A stretch of 64,000 nt of DNA, taken from contig JACYUQ010000003.1 of NCBI GenBank assembly GCA_014841835.1, forward strand, positions 434,001 to 498,000, read 5' to 3'. The translations under genes were made by a program, and so were the position numbers. Positions 18,161 through 26,565 of the stretch are shown piece after piece (within the stretch, counting starts at the first letter, position 1; each line of letters starts with the position of its first letter). Source of the stretch: Oxalobacteraceae sp. CFBP 13730. GTDB taxonomy: Bacteria; Pseudomonadota; Gammaproteobacteria; Burkholderiales; Burkholderiaceae_D. The notes below the pieces were generated by a model. That model made no database searches. It was not told where the DNA came from and saw only the letters and a program-made list of their open reading frames with translations.

Positions 18161-19711
18161 TTAACCGATCCGCACCGGGATGAAGATTTTTTCACCGCCA
18201 CGCTGGATCAGCAGGGCCACCGACTTGCTGGCCTTGGCCACCATCTCGCGCACCTGGACCACCGATGTCACCGGCCGGCCGTTGACCGAGATGAGCACGT
18301 CGCCCGGTTCGATGCCGGCCATTTCGGCGGCGCCAGAAGCATCTTCGATCAGCAGGCCAGCCGCGATGCCGCTCTGGCGACGCTCGATCGGCTCGAGAGG
18401 CCGCAACGACAGGCCCAGTTTGGCGCTGTTGTCGACCGCGCTGGCCACGTCTTCCACCTGGCCGCGGCGCGGTTTCTCGGCAGCGTCGGCCAGCGTCGCA
18501 TCGATACGCACCAGCTTGCCATCGCGCCAGACGTCCATCGCCACCTTGTCGCCCGGTTTGGCGAGCGTCATCATGGCTGGCAGGTCGCCCGACGCGACAA
18601 TCGGCGTGCCGTTGGCAGCGCGAATCACGTCGCCGGATTTCAGGCCCGCACGTTCGGCGGGACTGCCACGTTCGACGTTGCTCACCAGCGCGCCTTCGAC
18701 CGATTCGAGCTTGAACGAATCGGCAAAGCTCTGGCCGACTTCCTGCACGCCCACACCGAGCTTGGCATGCTGCACCTTGCCGGTGGCGACGATCTGGTCC
18801 TTGATGCGCACCGCAAGATCGATCGGGATTGAGAACGACAGGCCTTGGTAGCCGCCGGTCTGGCTGTAGATCTGCGAATTGATGCCGACCACTTCACCGC
18901 GGGTGTTGAACAGCGGCCCACCCGAGTTGCCAGGGTTGACCGCAACGTCGGTCTGGATGAACGGCACATTGCTGTCCGAGATCGAACGGCCGGTGGCGCT
19001 GACCACGCCGGCGGTGACGGTGCTCTCGAGACCATACGGCGAACCGATGGCCAGCACCCACTCACCCACCAGGACCGATTTCGATTTGCCGATCGGCGCC
19101 ACGGGCAAGCCCTTGGCGTCGATTTTCAACACAGCCACGTCGGTGCGCGGGTCGGAGCCCAGGACCTTGGCGCGAAACTCGCGGCGATCCTGCAGCTTGA
19201 CCGTGACTTCGTCAGCGCCCTGCACGACGTGTGCGTTGGTAAGGATGACGCCGTCCGGGCTTACGATGAAGCCCGATCCAGCGCCGAAAACGGGCGCTTC
19301 ACGACCACCGCGCTCACCACCGTAGCGCGGGTCCTGAAACTGCTTGAAAAACTCATACAACGGATGGCCAGGGTCGAGGCTCGGCATGCCGCCGGCACCG
19401 CCACTACCACGGGCGGCTGTCTTGGTGCCGCCAACGACGCGGATATTGACCACGGCCTTGCCCTGTTGCGCGGCAATGCGCGTGAAGTCGGGCAGCGCCA
19501 CGGTCGACGACGGTGCGCCCACGGCGGCAGCTGGCGCAGCGCCGGGGGCGGCCGCGACGACAGCCGGCACGCTCGGCGCGGCGGCATTGGCAGTAGCGTT
19601 GTTATGATTGACAGCGATGGCACCGACCGCGCCGCCGATGACGCCCGCGGCACACAGGGCCAGCGTCAGGCGTTTGGCAGTGATGGCAGTAACGGCACTT
19701 GGGTTCGACAT
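18161..19711 (-). CDS. Do/HtrA-family periplasmic serine endopeptidase
   Basis: 516 residues from the ATG at 19711, supported by AGGAG eight bases upstream. An N-terminal hydrophobic segment (about 15-35) acts as signal or anchor, followed by an Ala/Pro-rich linker and a Gly-rich region. The trypsin-like domain has the catalytic triad His161 (TNAHVV), Asp191 (RTDVAVL) and Ser263 (GNSGGPL). Two PDZ domains follow (about 300-390 and 415-510), the last with GIEPGDVLISVNGRPV. It degrades or chaperones misfolded envelope proteins. Its place directly before a two-component operon suggests a shared role in envelope stress, though each may have its own promoter. Confidence 0.94.
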   Translation of the reverse strand: MSNPSAVTAITAKRLTLALCAAGVIGGAVGAIAVNHNNATANAAAPSVPAVVAAAPGAAPAAAVGAPSSTVALPDFTRIAAQQGKAVVNIRVVGGTKTAARGSGGAGGMPSLDPGHPLYEFFKQFQDPRYGGERGGREAPVFGAGSGFIVSPDGVILTNAHVVQGADEVTVKLQDRREFRAKVLGSDPRTDVAVLKIDAKGLPVAPIGKSKSVLVGEWVLAIGSPYGLESTVTAGVVSATGRSISDSNVPFIQTDVAVNPGNSGGPLFNTRGEVVGINSQIYSQTGGYQGLSFSIPIDLAVRIKDQIVATGKVQHAKLGVGVQEVGQSFADSFKLESVEGALVSNVERGSPAERAGLKSGDVIRAANGTPIVASGDLPAMMTLAKPGDKVAMDVWRDGKLVRIDATLADAAEKPRRGQVEDVASAVDNSAKLGLSLRPLEPIERRQSGIAAGLLIEDASGAAEMAGIEPGDVLISVNGRPVTSVVQVREMVAKASKSVALLIQRGGEKIFIPVRIG

Positions 19712-19939
19712 GGATGTGCTCCTGATGAAAATTCGGTGAATCGGTGTTTGAGATTCGATGAAGCTAGTGTCGCGCAGCCGTCTTAGACCATACTTAAGTT
19801 GACAGACAACACCCCTTAGACACGGCTTAATGCACACGGTTTGCGACGGCGCAGACACAAGGCCCGCCAGATAGGACAAGGGCGCCCCGATGCTGCAGGC
19901 GCCCTCCGTTCAAACCGTTATCACATCATGTGCCACAGC

Positions 19940-20410
19940 TCAGGCAGCGCGCTGTTCCAGTGCCTGGACGTTGTCGCCGCTGATCGTGGTGCCGGCAGCA
20001 TCGCCGATGGCGATCTTGCGTGGCTTGAGCGCCTCGGGCACTTCACGCACCAGTTCGATGGTGAGCATGCCGTTGTCGAACGACGCGGTGGTGACCTTCA
20101 CGTGGTTGGCCAGCTGGAAGCGCTGCTCGAAATCGCGCGCTGCAATGCCACGGTGCAGGAAGGTGCGCTGGGCGTCATCCTTCTGCTTGCGGCCGGTGAC
20201 GTGCAGGCTGTCACGCTCGGTGATGATCTCGACTTCGTCGCGGGTGAAGCCGGCCAGCGCCATCACGATGCGGTATTGGTCTTCGCTCACCAGTTCGATG
20301 TTGTACGGTGGGTAGCTTGGCTGCGACTCGGCGCGTTGCTCGAGCAGGCTGGCCAGGCGATCGAAACCGATGGCGGAACGGTAGAGGGGGGTCAGGTCGT
20401 AAGTACGCAT
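19940..20410 (-). CDS. Small heat-shock protein, Hsp20/IbpA type
   Basis: 156 residues from the ATG at 20410, preceded by AAGGAT. The N-terminus MRTYDLTPLYRSAIGFDRL is characteristic of IbpA/IbpB-like proteins, and the alpha-crystallin domain covers about residues 38-125 (PPYNIELVSEDQYRIVMALAGFTRDEVEI ... HRGIAARDFEQRFQLANHV ... NGMLTIELVREVPE). It holds unfolding proteins for later refolding by DnaK/ClpB. The C-terminal IxI-like anchor is PRKIAI. A sigma-32-like promoter may lie at 20476-20503. Confidence 0.92.
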   Translation of the reverse strand: MRTYDLTPLYRSAIGFDRLASLLEQRAESQPSYPPYNIELVSEDQYRIVMALAGFTRDEVEIITERDSLHVTGRKQKDDAQRTFLHRGIAARDFEQRFQLANHVKVTTASFDNGMLTIELVREVPEALKPRKIAIGDAAGTTISGDNVQALEQRAA

Positions 20411-20475
20411 GATAGTTATCCTTGTAAAGTTAAGCGATAAGGGTGCGGACCTCAGTTGAGCATCCGCTGGTACCA

Positions 20476-20503
20476 ATCTAATGCCATCCATCGCGAAATC
20501 AAG
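20476..20503 (-). promoter_or_regulatory. Possible sigma-32 promoter of the Hsp20 gene
   Basis: On the minus strand CTTGATT is followed, 13 bases later, by CATTAGAT, which roughly fits the heat-shock consensus CTTGAAA-N13-CCCATnT. It lies about 70 bp upstream of the Hsp20 start. The match is partial in both boxes, so this is only a suggestion. Confidence 0.35.
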
Positions 20504-20621
20504 GCAAGCAAAGTACGGAATTTAAAATATTTCTCCAAATTTTGTTTGCATCATGTATCTGCGAAAATTCAGTCCAACGCGCGGTGCTACACTGCCCGGC
20601 TTCCCTTCCCTGCCTTTTCCC

Positions 20622-22544
20622 ATGACCGCATCCCGCACCTTCTTCGCACGCGCTGCCCGTCCGGCGAGCGCTTTGGCCCTGACTCTGGCCCTGGCACTGG
20701 CCCTGCCTGCCTCGGCCCAGCTTCCCGCCGTCGGCGACGCGCCGTATCCCGGCACGATCGCGCTGCATGTCGACGCGAGCAATCTGTCGCAACAGGTCTT
20801 CAGGATGCGCCTGTCGATGCCCGTGCAGGCTGGCCCGATGACGCTGCTGTATCCGCAGTGGGCGCCGGGGAACCACGGCCCGAACATCCCGCTGACCCAG
20901 CTCGCCGGCCTGAAATTCCGCGCCGGCGGCAAGCCGGTCGAATGGAAGCGCGATCCGGTCAATGTGTATGCGTTCCACGTCGTGGTGCCGGAAGGCGCGA
21001 CCACGCTGGACGCCGAATACCAGTTCCTGTCGCCGCTCGATACGACGCAGGGCCGCATCACGATGACCGACGATATCCTCGGCGTGCAGTGGCAATCGGT
21101 GGCGCTGTACCCGGCCGGCTACCAGGCGCGCCGCATCACCGTACAACCGACGCTGCGCCTGCCCGCCGGCTGGCAGTTCGCCAGCTCGCTCGAGGTCGAA
21201 GCACGCACTGGCGACGAAGTGCGCTTCAAGCCGCATGATCTCGATACGCTGGTCGATTCGCCCCTGTTCGCGGGCCGCTACTTCAAGCGCATCGACCTGG
21301 CGCCGGGCGCGAAGCAGCCGGTGATGCTCAATGTGGTAGCCGACAATCCCGAAAACCTCGAGGCCAAACCGGACCAGATCAAGCTGCACCGCGCGATGGT
21401 CGACCAGGCACTCAAGCTGTTCGGTTCGCACCACTATCGCCAGTATGATTTTCTGTTTGCGATCTCGGACGAATTCGGCGGCATCGGCCGCGAGCACCAG
21501 CAGTCGAGCGAGAACGGCGTCAAGCTCGGGTACTTCACCGAGTGGAACCGCAACGAGGCCGGGCGCGAACTGCTGCCGCACGAATTCGTCCACTCGTGGA
21601 ACGGCAAGTTCCGCCGCCCCGCGGGCCAGGATGTCGCCAACTTCAACACGCCGCTGCAGAATGAGCTGTTATGGCTGTACGAAGGCCAGACCCAGTTCTG
21701 GGGCAAGGTGCTCGCCGCGCGTTCGGGCCTGGTGTCGCAAACCCACGCGCGCGATGCGCTGGCGGCCGACGCGGCGCGCTACGACGCTACCCAGGGCCGC
21801 GACTGGCGCGCAGTACAGGACACCGTCAACGATCCGATCATCAACGGGCGCCGTCCGATCGGCTGGGGCAACTGGCAGCGCAGCGAGGACTACTACACCG
21901 AGGGCATGCTGATCTGGCTCGACGTCGACACGATGATCCGCGAGATGTCGGGCGAGCAGCGCGGCCTGCAGGACTTCGCGCGTGCCTTTTTCGGCATCGA
22001 CAACGGCAGCACCCAGACCACCTACTACACGTTCGACGACGTCGTGACCGCCTTGAACAAGGTGCAGAAATACGACTGGGCGCCGTTCCTGCGTGCGCGC
22101 CTGGACGGCCACGGCCCGGGCGCCCCGCTCGATGGTCTCAAGCGCGCCGGCTGGAAGCTGGTCTACGGCGACACGCCAAGCGACGGGGCGCGCGGCGCGG
22201 AAGAACGCAACAAGACTACCGACTTCACGTATTCGCTGGGCTTCCAGGTGCGCGCCGACGGCGGCATCACGGGCGTGATCTGGGACGGCGTGGGCTTCCG
22301 CGCGGGCCTGGCGGCCAACACGACGATCGTTGCGGTCAACAACCGCGTCTACAAAGGCGACGTGCTCAAGGCAGCAGTGCGCGCGGCCAAGGATGGCAAG
22401 GCGCCGCTCGAACTGCTGGTGCGCAAGGGGAACAACCTGCGCACGATCGCGCTCGATTACCGCGACGGCCTGCGCTATCCGCGCCTGGAGCGCATTCCGG
22501 GTACGAAGGACCGGCTCGAGGTGTTGTTCAAGGCGCTGAAGTAA
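20622..22544 (+). CDS. M61-family metallopeptidase with PDZ domain
   Basis: 640 residues from the ATG at 20622, which starts a clear signal peptide (basic start, Ala/Leu-rich core, cleavage near ASAQ); the frame upstream is unsupported. The N-terminal beta domain leads into the catalytic domain with the zinc motif HEFVH at residues 320-324 followed by SWNGKFRRP, the hallmark of M61 glycyl aminopeptidase-like enzymes, and the downstream WLYEGQTQFWG supplying the third zinc ligand. A C-terminal PDZ domain (about 540-625) ends the protein. It probably cleaves peptides in the periplasm. A 12-bp hairpin lies 22 bp after the stop. Confidence 0.92.
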   Translation: MTASRTFFARAARPASALALTLALALALPASAQLPAVGDAPYPGTIALHVDASNLSQQVFRMRLSMPVQAGPMTLLYPQWAPGNHGPNIPLTQLAGLKFRAGGKPVEWKRDPVNVYAFHVVVPEGATTLDAEYQFLSPLDTTQGRITMTDDILGVQWQSVALYPAGYQARRITVQPTLRLPAGWQFASSLEVEARTGDEVRFKPHDLDTLVDSPLFAGRYFKRIDLAPGAKQPVMLNVVADNPENLEAKPDQIKLHRAMVDQALKLFGSHHYRQYDFLFAISDEFGGIGREHQQSSENGVKLGYFTEWNRNEAGRELLPHEFVHSWNGKFRRPAGQDVANFNTPLQNELLWLYEGQTQFWGKVLAARSGLVSQTHARDALAADAARYDATQGRDWRAVQDTVNDPIINGRRPIGWGNWQRSEDYYTEGMLIWLDVDTMIREMSGEQRGLQDFARAFFGIDNGSTQTTYYTFDDVVTALNKVQKYDWAPFLRARLDGHGPGAPLDGLKRAGWKLVYGDTPSDGARGAEERNKTTDFTYSLGFQVRADGGITGVIWDGVGFRAGLAANTTIVAVNNRVYKGDVLKAAVRAAKDGKAPLELLVRKGNNLRTIALDYRDGLRYPRLERIPGTKDRLEVLFKALK

Positions 22545-22566
22545 GCGCTAAAGCACACACTGAAGC

Positions 22567-22593
22567 AAGCGTCGCGGCACTGCCGCGATGCTT
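22567..22593 (+). terminator. Hairpin behind the M61 peptidase gene
   Basis: Arms AAGCGTCGCGGC and GCCGCGATGCTT pair over 12 positions (one G-U) around ACT. There is no T run, so termination would be weak or factor-assisted. The 3' arm overlaps the -35 box of the tyrS leader promoter. Confidence 0.55.
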
Positions 22594-22621
22594 GACGCAT
22601 GCGCCGGCATGCGGCTAAGAT
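22592..22621 (+). promoter_or_regulatory. Sigma-70 promoter of the tyrS leader transcript
   Basis: TTGACG (22592-22597) and TAAGAT (22616-22621) are separated by 18 bp. Six bases after the -10 box comes the A of the leader ATG at 22628, so the predicted first transcribed base is the first base of the leader start codon. Confidence 0.7.
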
Positions 22622-22627
22622 CGATCC

Positions 22628-22687
22628 ATGATTTTCATCGTGACTTCCCCAGCCAGCTATTACGCCTACCGCACCTCGCAGCGGTAG
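22628..22687 (+). CDS. Tyrosine-codon leader peptide upstream of tyrS (candidate attenuator)
   Basis: A 19-codon ORF, MIFIVTSPASYYAYRTSQR, with Tyr codons at positions 11, 12 and 14 followed by Arg. There is no Shine-Dalgarno sequence, but the promoter places the transcript start at the ATG, so leaderless initiation is expected. A perfect 8-bp hairpin (22665-22672 with 22681-22688) begins inside Ala13/Tyr14 and ends at the stop codon. Ribosomes waiting at the Tyr codons for charged tRNA-Tyr would prevent this hairpin. The reading frame is too short to be certain by coding statistics; the case rests on the Tyr cluster, the promoter geometry and the target gene. Confidence 0.6.
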   Translation: MIFIVTSPASYYAYRTSQR

Positions 22688-22770
22688 GGGCTTTCACGCA
22701 ACCCGGTCCGCTTCAGGCGGACATGTACGGGTAACCGGTCTTCCTGGGCGTTCCATCTCCAGGAGACTGT
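22688..22770 (+). promoter_or_regulatory. tyrS 5' leader RNA with ribosome-site-masking hairpin
   Basis: After the leader ORF a hairpin pairs 22701-22711 with 22717-22732 (GTCCGC/GCGGAC inside ACCCG/CGGGT, with a 5-base bulge). A second pairs TTCCTGG (22741-22747) with CCAGGAG (22759-22765), hiding the AGGAG ribosome-binding site of tyrS, whose ATG is at 22771. No T-run terminator is seen, so control would be at translation or through Rho rather than by classical intrinsic attenuation. CCGGT (22703-22707) could alternatively pair with ACCGG (22734-22738). Confidence 0.5.
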
Positions 22771-23991
22771 ATGTCCATCCCGATCGACCTGCTCGACGTT
22801 CTGCAAGAACGCGGCTTCATCCACCAGTGCACCGACGTCGCTGGCCTGCGCCACGCCATGGCCACGCCCATCACCGCCTACTTGGGCTTTGACGCGACCG
22901 CCGACAGCCTCCATGTCGGCCACCTGCAAGGGCTCATGCTGATGCGCTGGCTGCAGCGCGCGGGCCACCACCCCCTGCTGCTCATTGGCGGGGCCACCAC
23001 ACGCATTGGCGACCCGAGTTTTCGTGACACCACGCGGCCGGTACTGGACGGCCCGGCCATCGACGCGAACATCGCCGGCATCGGCCGCGCCTTCACGCGC
23101 TACCTCGGCCCGGACGTGCCGGTGGTCGACAACGCTGCATGGCTCGATGGCCTGGGCTACCTCGACTTTTTGGGCCAGGTGGGGCGCCACTTCAGCGTCA
23201 ACCGGATGCTGACATTCGACGCGATCCGCTCGCGCCTCGAACACTCGCTGTCGTTCCTGGAATTCGGCTACACGCTGTTGCAGGCGTACGACTTCACCGA
23301 ACTGGCACGCCGTCATGGCTGCACATTGCAGATCGGCGGCGCCGACCAGTGGGCCAACATCATCAACGGCATCGATCTGGGCCGGCGCCAGTCGGGCCTG
23401 GACCTGTATGGCCTGACCATGCCGCTGCTGGCCACGAGCGACGGCAAGAAGATGGGCAAGTCGGCGGGCGGCGCCGTGTGGCTCAACGCCGACCGCCTGT
23501 CGCCCTACGGCTTCTGGCAGTTCTGGCGCAATGTCGACGACCGCGACGTGGCGCGCTTTCTCGCACTGTTTACCGAACTGCCGATGACCGAGGTGCGGCG
23601 CCTGGGCGCGTTGCAGGGCGCGGCGCTGAACGACGCGAAGATCGTGCTGGCCAACGAAGCGACGCGGCTGGCGCACGGACAGGACGCGCTCGACGCGGCG
23701 CTGCGCGCTGCGGCAGCGGCCTTTGGCGACGCCCGGCGCGACGACATGCCGACGTTCGCGCTCGATGCCGCGCGCTTGGCGGCCGGGATCGCGCTGGCCG
23801 AACTTGCCGTCGATGCCGGCCTGGCGGCATCGCGCAGTGCGGCGCGGCGCCTGGCAGCGGGCGGCGGCTTGCGGCTCGATGGCGTGGCGGTGAACGATGC
23901 CGATATGGCGCTTCCAGCAGGTAGTGAATGGCTACTCTCGGCCGGCCGCAAGCAGCATGTGCGCATCGTGCTCGCAGAGCGCGGAGAGTAA
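22771..23991 (+). CDS. tyrS: Tyrosyl-tRNA synthetase
   Basis: 406 residues. Class I signature HVGH at residues 48-51 and KMGKS at 227-231 bind [16 protein letters not shown], the Tyr-binding YTLLQAYDF and [11 protein letters not shown] segments are intact, and an S4 RNA-binding domain fills the C-terminus (about 340-400). It charges tRNA-Tyr. The [23 protein letters not shown] stretch and following [13 protein letters not shown] are closer to alphaproteobacterial TyrRS than to the KMSKS-type enzyme I expect as the housekeeping copy of betaproteobacteria, so this may be an acquired second TyrRS. It is preceded by the Tyr leader described above. Confidence 0.93.
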   Translation: MSIPIDLLDVLQERGFIHQCTDVAGLRHAMATPITAYLGFDATADSLHVGHLQGLMLMRWLQRAGHHPLLLIGGATTRIGDPSFRDTTRPVLDGPAIDANIAGIGRAFTRYLGPDVPVVDNAAWLDGLGYLDFLGQVGRHFSVNRMLTFDAIRSRLEHSLSFLEFGYTLLQAYDFTELARRHGCTLQIGGADQWANIINGIDLGRRQSGLDLYGLTMPLLATSDGKKMGKSAGGAVWLNADRLSPYGFWQFWRNVDDRDVARFLALFTELPMTEVRRLGALQGAALNDAKIVLANEATRLAHGQDALDAALRAAAAAFGDARRDDMPTFALDAARLAAGIALAELAVDAGLAASRSAARRLAAGGGLRLDGVAVNDADMALPAGSEWLLSAGRKQHVRIVLAERGE

Positions 23992-24057
23992 CGCTGCGAG
24001 GCCGGCGGGCGCAGGCTGTGGCACACTGGCGGCACTGCCGATTCTTGCGCCCTTACC

Positions 24058-24211
24058 ATGGATCGCTTCAGCGCCAAGCCTTACTTGCAACGCGTGTGGC
24101 CCGACTTTGGCAACGAGGTCGGTTTCGATGACTTCCCGTTCAACATTCCTGCCGTATGATATCGAGGCGTTGAGCGAGCTGAACCCGCGCAAAGTGGCAC
24201 AGTCAGTGTAA
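24058..24211 (+). pseudogene. Remnant of an AAA-type ATPase gene
   Basis: The frame starting at the ATG reads FNEVGFDDFPFNIPAV-like sequence (residues 18-34: NEVGFDDFPFNIPAV), then meets TGA. One base further the sense continues as DIEALSELNPRKVAQSV before another stop. This matches the start of small ABC/SMC-like AAA ATPases (FPFNIPAVRDIE..L.L.PKVTFF.GENGSGKST), with a frameshift and loss of everything from the Walker A motif on. It cannot be functional. Confidence 0.65.
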
Positions 24212-24217
24212 CAATGG

Positions 24218-24245
24218 AAAGGCGCGCGGAATTGGCCGCGCGCTT
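24218..24245 (-). terminator. GC-rich hairpin behind the small acidic protein gene
   Basis: GCGCGCGG and CCGCGCGC pair around AATTGG, with flanking AAA/TTT. It lies directly downstream of the minus-strand small gene, followed on that strand by CCTTTCC, so a modest intrinsic terminator is plausible; it could also stop plus-strand reading. Confidence 0.55.
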
Positions 24246-24252
24246 TACGTGC

Positions 24253-24405
24253 TTAGTCGTCTTCGTCCTCCGACTCGTCGCTACCTTGATATCGTTCATT
24301 ATTAGGATTTAGTTGGTCTGAACGGTTATCTTGGCTCGAATCGTACGTGTCACTGTTTGGATTCAAGCTATCGCTGCGGTCGTCGTTTGGCGTTCTGCTC
24401 ATCAT
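24253..24405 (-). CDS. Small acidic repeat protein (50 residues)
   Basis: This gene reads MMSRTPNDDRSDSLNPNSDT and on to DESEDEDD. Two tandem copies of a 14-15 residue unit, RSDSLNPNSDTYDSS and RSDQLNPNNERYQGS, make up the core and an acidic tail ends it. GGGG lies five bases before the first ATG. It has no hydrophobic segment and is predicted to be disordered. Similar RSDxxNPNxxxY peptides are, to my memory, common small unannotated proteins of environmental proteobacteria; function unknown. The internal repeat, start signal and downstream hairpin make it a better gene candidate than its length suggests. Confidence 0.7.
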   Translation of the reverse strand: MMSRTPNDDRSDSLNPNSDTYDSSQDNRSDQLNPNNERYQGSDESEDEDD

Positions 24406-24551
24406 TTACCCCAAAGTGTTGACCGACATATGTCGGCGAGATTGATTGTGCACGAATGCAAATCCATGCGGCGCGTAATTCCATCAGCCTCATTCATCAA
24501 CCATCCGGTAACGGCTGTGACCATCTTCGATCTGTCAGGCGTGGACCAGGA

Positions 24552-24914
24552 CTACTTCCATTCACCACGCTGGTTCACCAGCGTTTTCTTGCCCTCGGTG
24601 ACCACCAGCCGGCCATCAGCGAACACGGTGTAGTTCACGCGGCCCGAGCGAAACACGTAGCCCTGGAAGGCGCCGGGCGTGACGCCATCGGCTGCCATCG
24701 AGTGCATGGTCTTGCCACGCAGCTTGATTGCCTTGCCGGTCTTCTTGCTGGTGCCGGTGTAGCGCACGTCGTCGCAGGTGACGTTGCCCTCTTCGCACTG
24801 CTGCACGATTTTGACGGTAAAGCCGGCCGTTTCCAGCGTCTGCTGCGTGGCGGCGTGGGCCGAAGCGGCGAATGCAAAGGCGGCCAGGGCGGCGAGATGA
24901 AGGGATGGTTTCAT
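24552..24914 (-). CDS. Small secreted protein of unknown function
   Basis: 120 residues from the ATG at 24914, preceded by GGAGAA; the open frame further upstream overlaps the imuB promoterless end and is not coding-like. A signal peptide (MKPSLHLAALAAFAFAASAHA) is evident, leaving a mature protein of about 99 residues with two Cys (EEGNVTCDDV and QQCEEG) likely to form a disulphide. The pattern CDDVRYTGTSKKTGKAIKLRGKTMH...GYVFRSGRVNYTV...GRLVVTEGKKTLV suggests a compact beta domain. I do not recognise a named family. Tail-to-tail with nothing; lies just downstream of imuB on the same strand. Confidence 0.75.
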   Translation of the reverse strand: MKPSLHLAALAAFAFAASAHAATQQTLETAGFTVKIVQQCEEGNVTCDDVRYTGTSKKTGKAIKLRGKTMHSMAADGVTPGAFQGYVFRSGRVNYTVFADGRLVVTEGKKTLVNQRGEWK

Positions 24915-25011
24915 GGGTTCTCCTGTCGACTGTCGATCGCTGAAGTATGCCTGACCGGGGCAAACGTACTGTTCGCTGGCGCGCGCTGGCGACGTGTTGA
25001 CAGGCATCGCC

Positions 25012-26565
25012 TCAACCGAACAAGCCATGCAGGAACCAGCGCGGCGCGGCATCCTCGCCCGAGCCGTTGATGCGCTCGCGGTAGATCCAGTACAGCGCGT
25101 GGTCCTTGCCTTCGGCGATGAAGTAATCGCGCGTTTGTGTCTGGCTCCACCAACCTGCCTCGATGCGCTCGGGATTGGACGCCACCCGCAACGGTGAGCC
25201 ATAGAAGGGCCGGTGGTCGCGCATCAATAGCGCAAGCGGCTTGGCCAGCAGCCAGCTTGGCCGGGGCAGGCTTTGTACGTCGGGCGGCATCTGCGCGGCG
25301 CGCGCCGACGCGCTCACTTTTTCGTGCACCGGCACCCAGGCGTTGGCGATCTCGGGCCGGTAATCGGCATGCGGCAGCGCCTGCAGCACATTATCGGTGC
25401 CCAGGCGCGCGACCAAGAGTTCGATCATGCGCATGCGGTCTTCTTCACTGCCACCGGGATCGGGGAACAGCGAGTCGGTCGGCGGCGCCATCGCCTGCAA
25501 CTGCTGGGCTTCGAGCCGGATGCCGATCACGGGCGCGACAAGTTCGAGCTTGGCCAGACGCTCGCGCAGCAGCCGCATCAGGTGTTCGTCGCGCCACGTG
25601 GGTTCGGCCAGCGCGATCTCGACCGCCGTGGGCGGACAGGCCACCCTGCCCCGTTCGTGCTCGAGCAGCAGCAGGATGCGTTCGACCGCCAGCTGGCGCG
25701 CACACAGCCAGCCGGTCATCTGCAGCACCAGGTGGTGAGCGCCGGCCAGCAGCAGGTCGGCATGCTCGAGCCGGTCGAATAGTTCGAGCCGGGCCTGGAA
25801 GCGTTCGGGCGGCTCGATCCAGCGCAGCAGTTCGGGACTGTGGCCATACGCAGCGTCGAGCATGTCGAGCAGCGCGCGCCCGCAGCGCCGCTGCAGACCG
25901 GGCCGGGGCAGGCGCTGCAATTCGTCCAGCCGGCGACAGCCGAGGCCATCGAACCAGGCCGCGAACGGCCGCGCCGGTGGCAGCAGGCTCACTGGCAGGC
26001 GATTGAGCCGCCGCACGAGCGAATCCATCTTGATCGCGCGCCCCGCATTGCGGCGCGCCAGCAGCCAGGCGCCGCGCGCGGTGGGCGCGCAGGCAATGCA
26101 ACCCGTAAAGCCGAGCGTGCGCAGGTTGGCGCGCACCTGCGCGCACAACTGCCGGATGCCGCCGAACAGGCGCAGGCTGGCGCCGATGTCGAGCAGCAGT
26201 GTGGCTTCTTCGGCCAGCGCCACTTGTGGCGTGTACTGCAGCATCGCCATCGCCACCGCCTGCAAGGCCTCGGCCTCGCGCTCGTGGCTGCGCTGGACGA
26301 TGCGTGCGTCGGGCATCAGCATCAGCACGCCGCCACGCCGCATGCCGGGCAGCACGCCTTCGATGTGCGCCGCCCTGGACAAGGCCATGACCCGCTCCTG
26401 CTCCAGAACCACGATGCCGGGATCACCCGCAGCACTAGCCACAGCAGCAGCGTCGGCAGCATCGGCGCCATCGGCACCGTCGCCGTCGCTGCTGCTATTG
26501 CACCAGCGTGGGCTGAAGACTTCGAGCGGTAGCTGGGGCAAATACAGGCCGATCCAGAGGCGCAT
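25012..26565 (-). CDS. imuB: ImuB, inactive Y-family polymerase of the SOS mutasome
   Basis: 517 residues from the ATG at 26565, beginning MRLWIGLYLPQLPLEVFSP as usual for ImuB; a TTG eight codons upstream is less likely. It has the Y-family polymerase fold but lacks the usual catalytic acidic residues, and acts as the clamp-binding hub that links ImuA and DnaE2 for mutagenic bypass. Seen are the little-finger region and the C-terminal segment PDVQSLPRPSWLLAKPLALLMRDHRPFYGSPLRVASNPERIEAGWW ... RDYFIAEGKDHALYWIYRE. It overlaps the end of imuA by about 70 bases and is co-transcribed from the LexA-controlled promoter. Confidence 0.93.
   Translation of the reverse strand: MRLWIGLYLPQLPLEVFSPRWCNSSSDGDGADGADAADAAAVASAAGDPGIVVLEQERVMALSRAAHIEGVLPGMRRGGVLMLMPDARIVQRSHEREAEALQAVAMAMLQYTPQVALAEEATLLLDIGASLRLFGGIRQLCAQVRANLRTLGFTGCIACAPTARGAWLLARRNAGRAIKMDSLVRRLNRLPVSLLPPARPFAAWFDGLGCRRLDELQRLPRPGLQRRCGRALLDMLDAAYGHSPELLRWIEPPERFQARLELFDRLEHADLLLAGAHHLVLQMTGWLCARQLAVERILLLLEHERGRVACPPTAVEIALAEPTWRDEHLMRLLRERLAKLELVAPVIGIRLEAQQLQAMAPPTDSLFPDPGGSEEDRMRMIELLVARLGTDNVLQALPHADYRPEIANAWVPVHEKVSASARAAQMPPDVQSLPRPSWLLAKPLALLMRDHRPFYGSPLRVASNPERIEAGWWSQTQTRDYFIAEGKDHALYWIYRERINGSGEDAAPRWFLHGLFG

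Noticed and set aside
23505..24077. 190-codon minus-strand frame opposite the end of tyrS
   Set aside because: Antisense to the S4 domain of TyrRS, with low-complexity Ala/Ser content.
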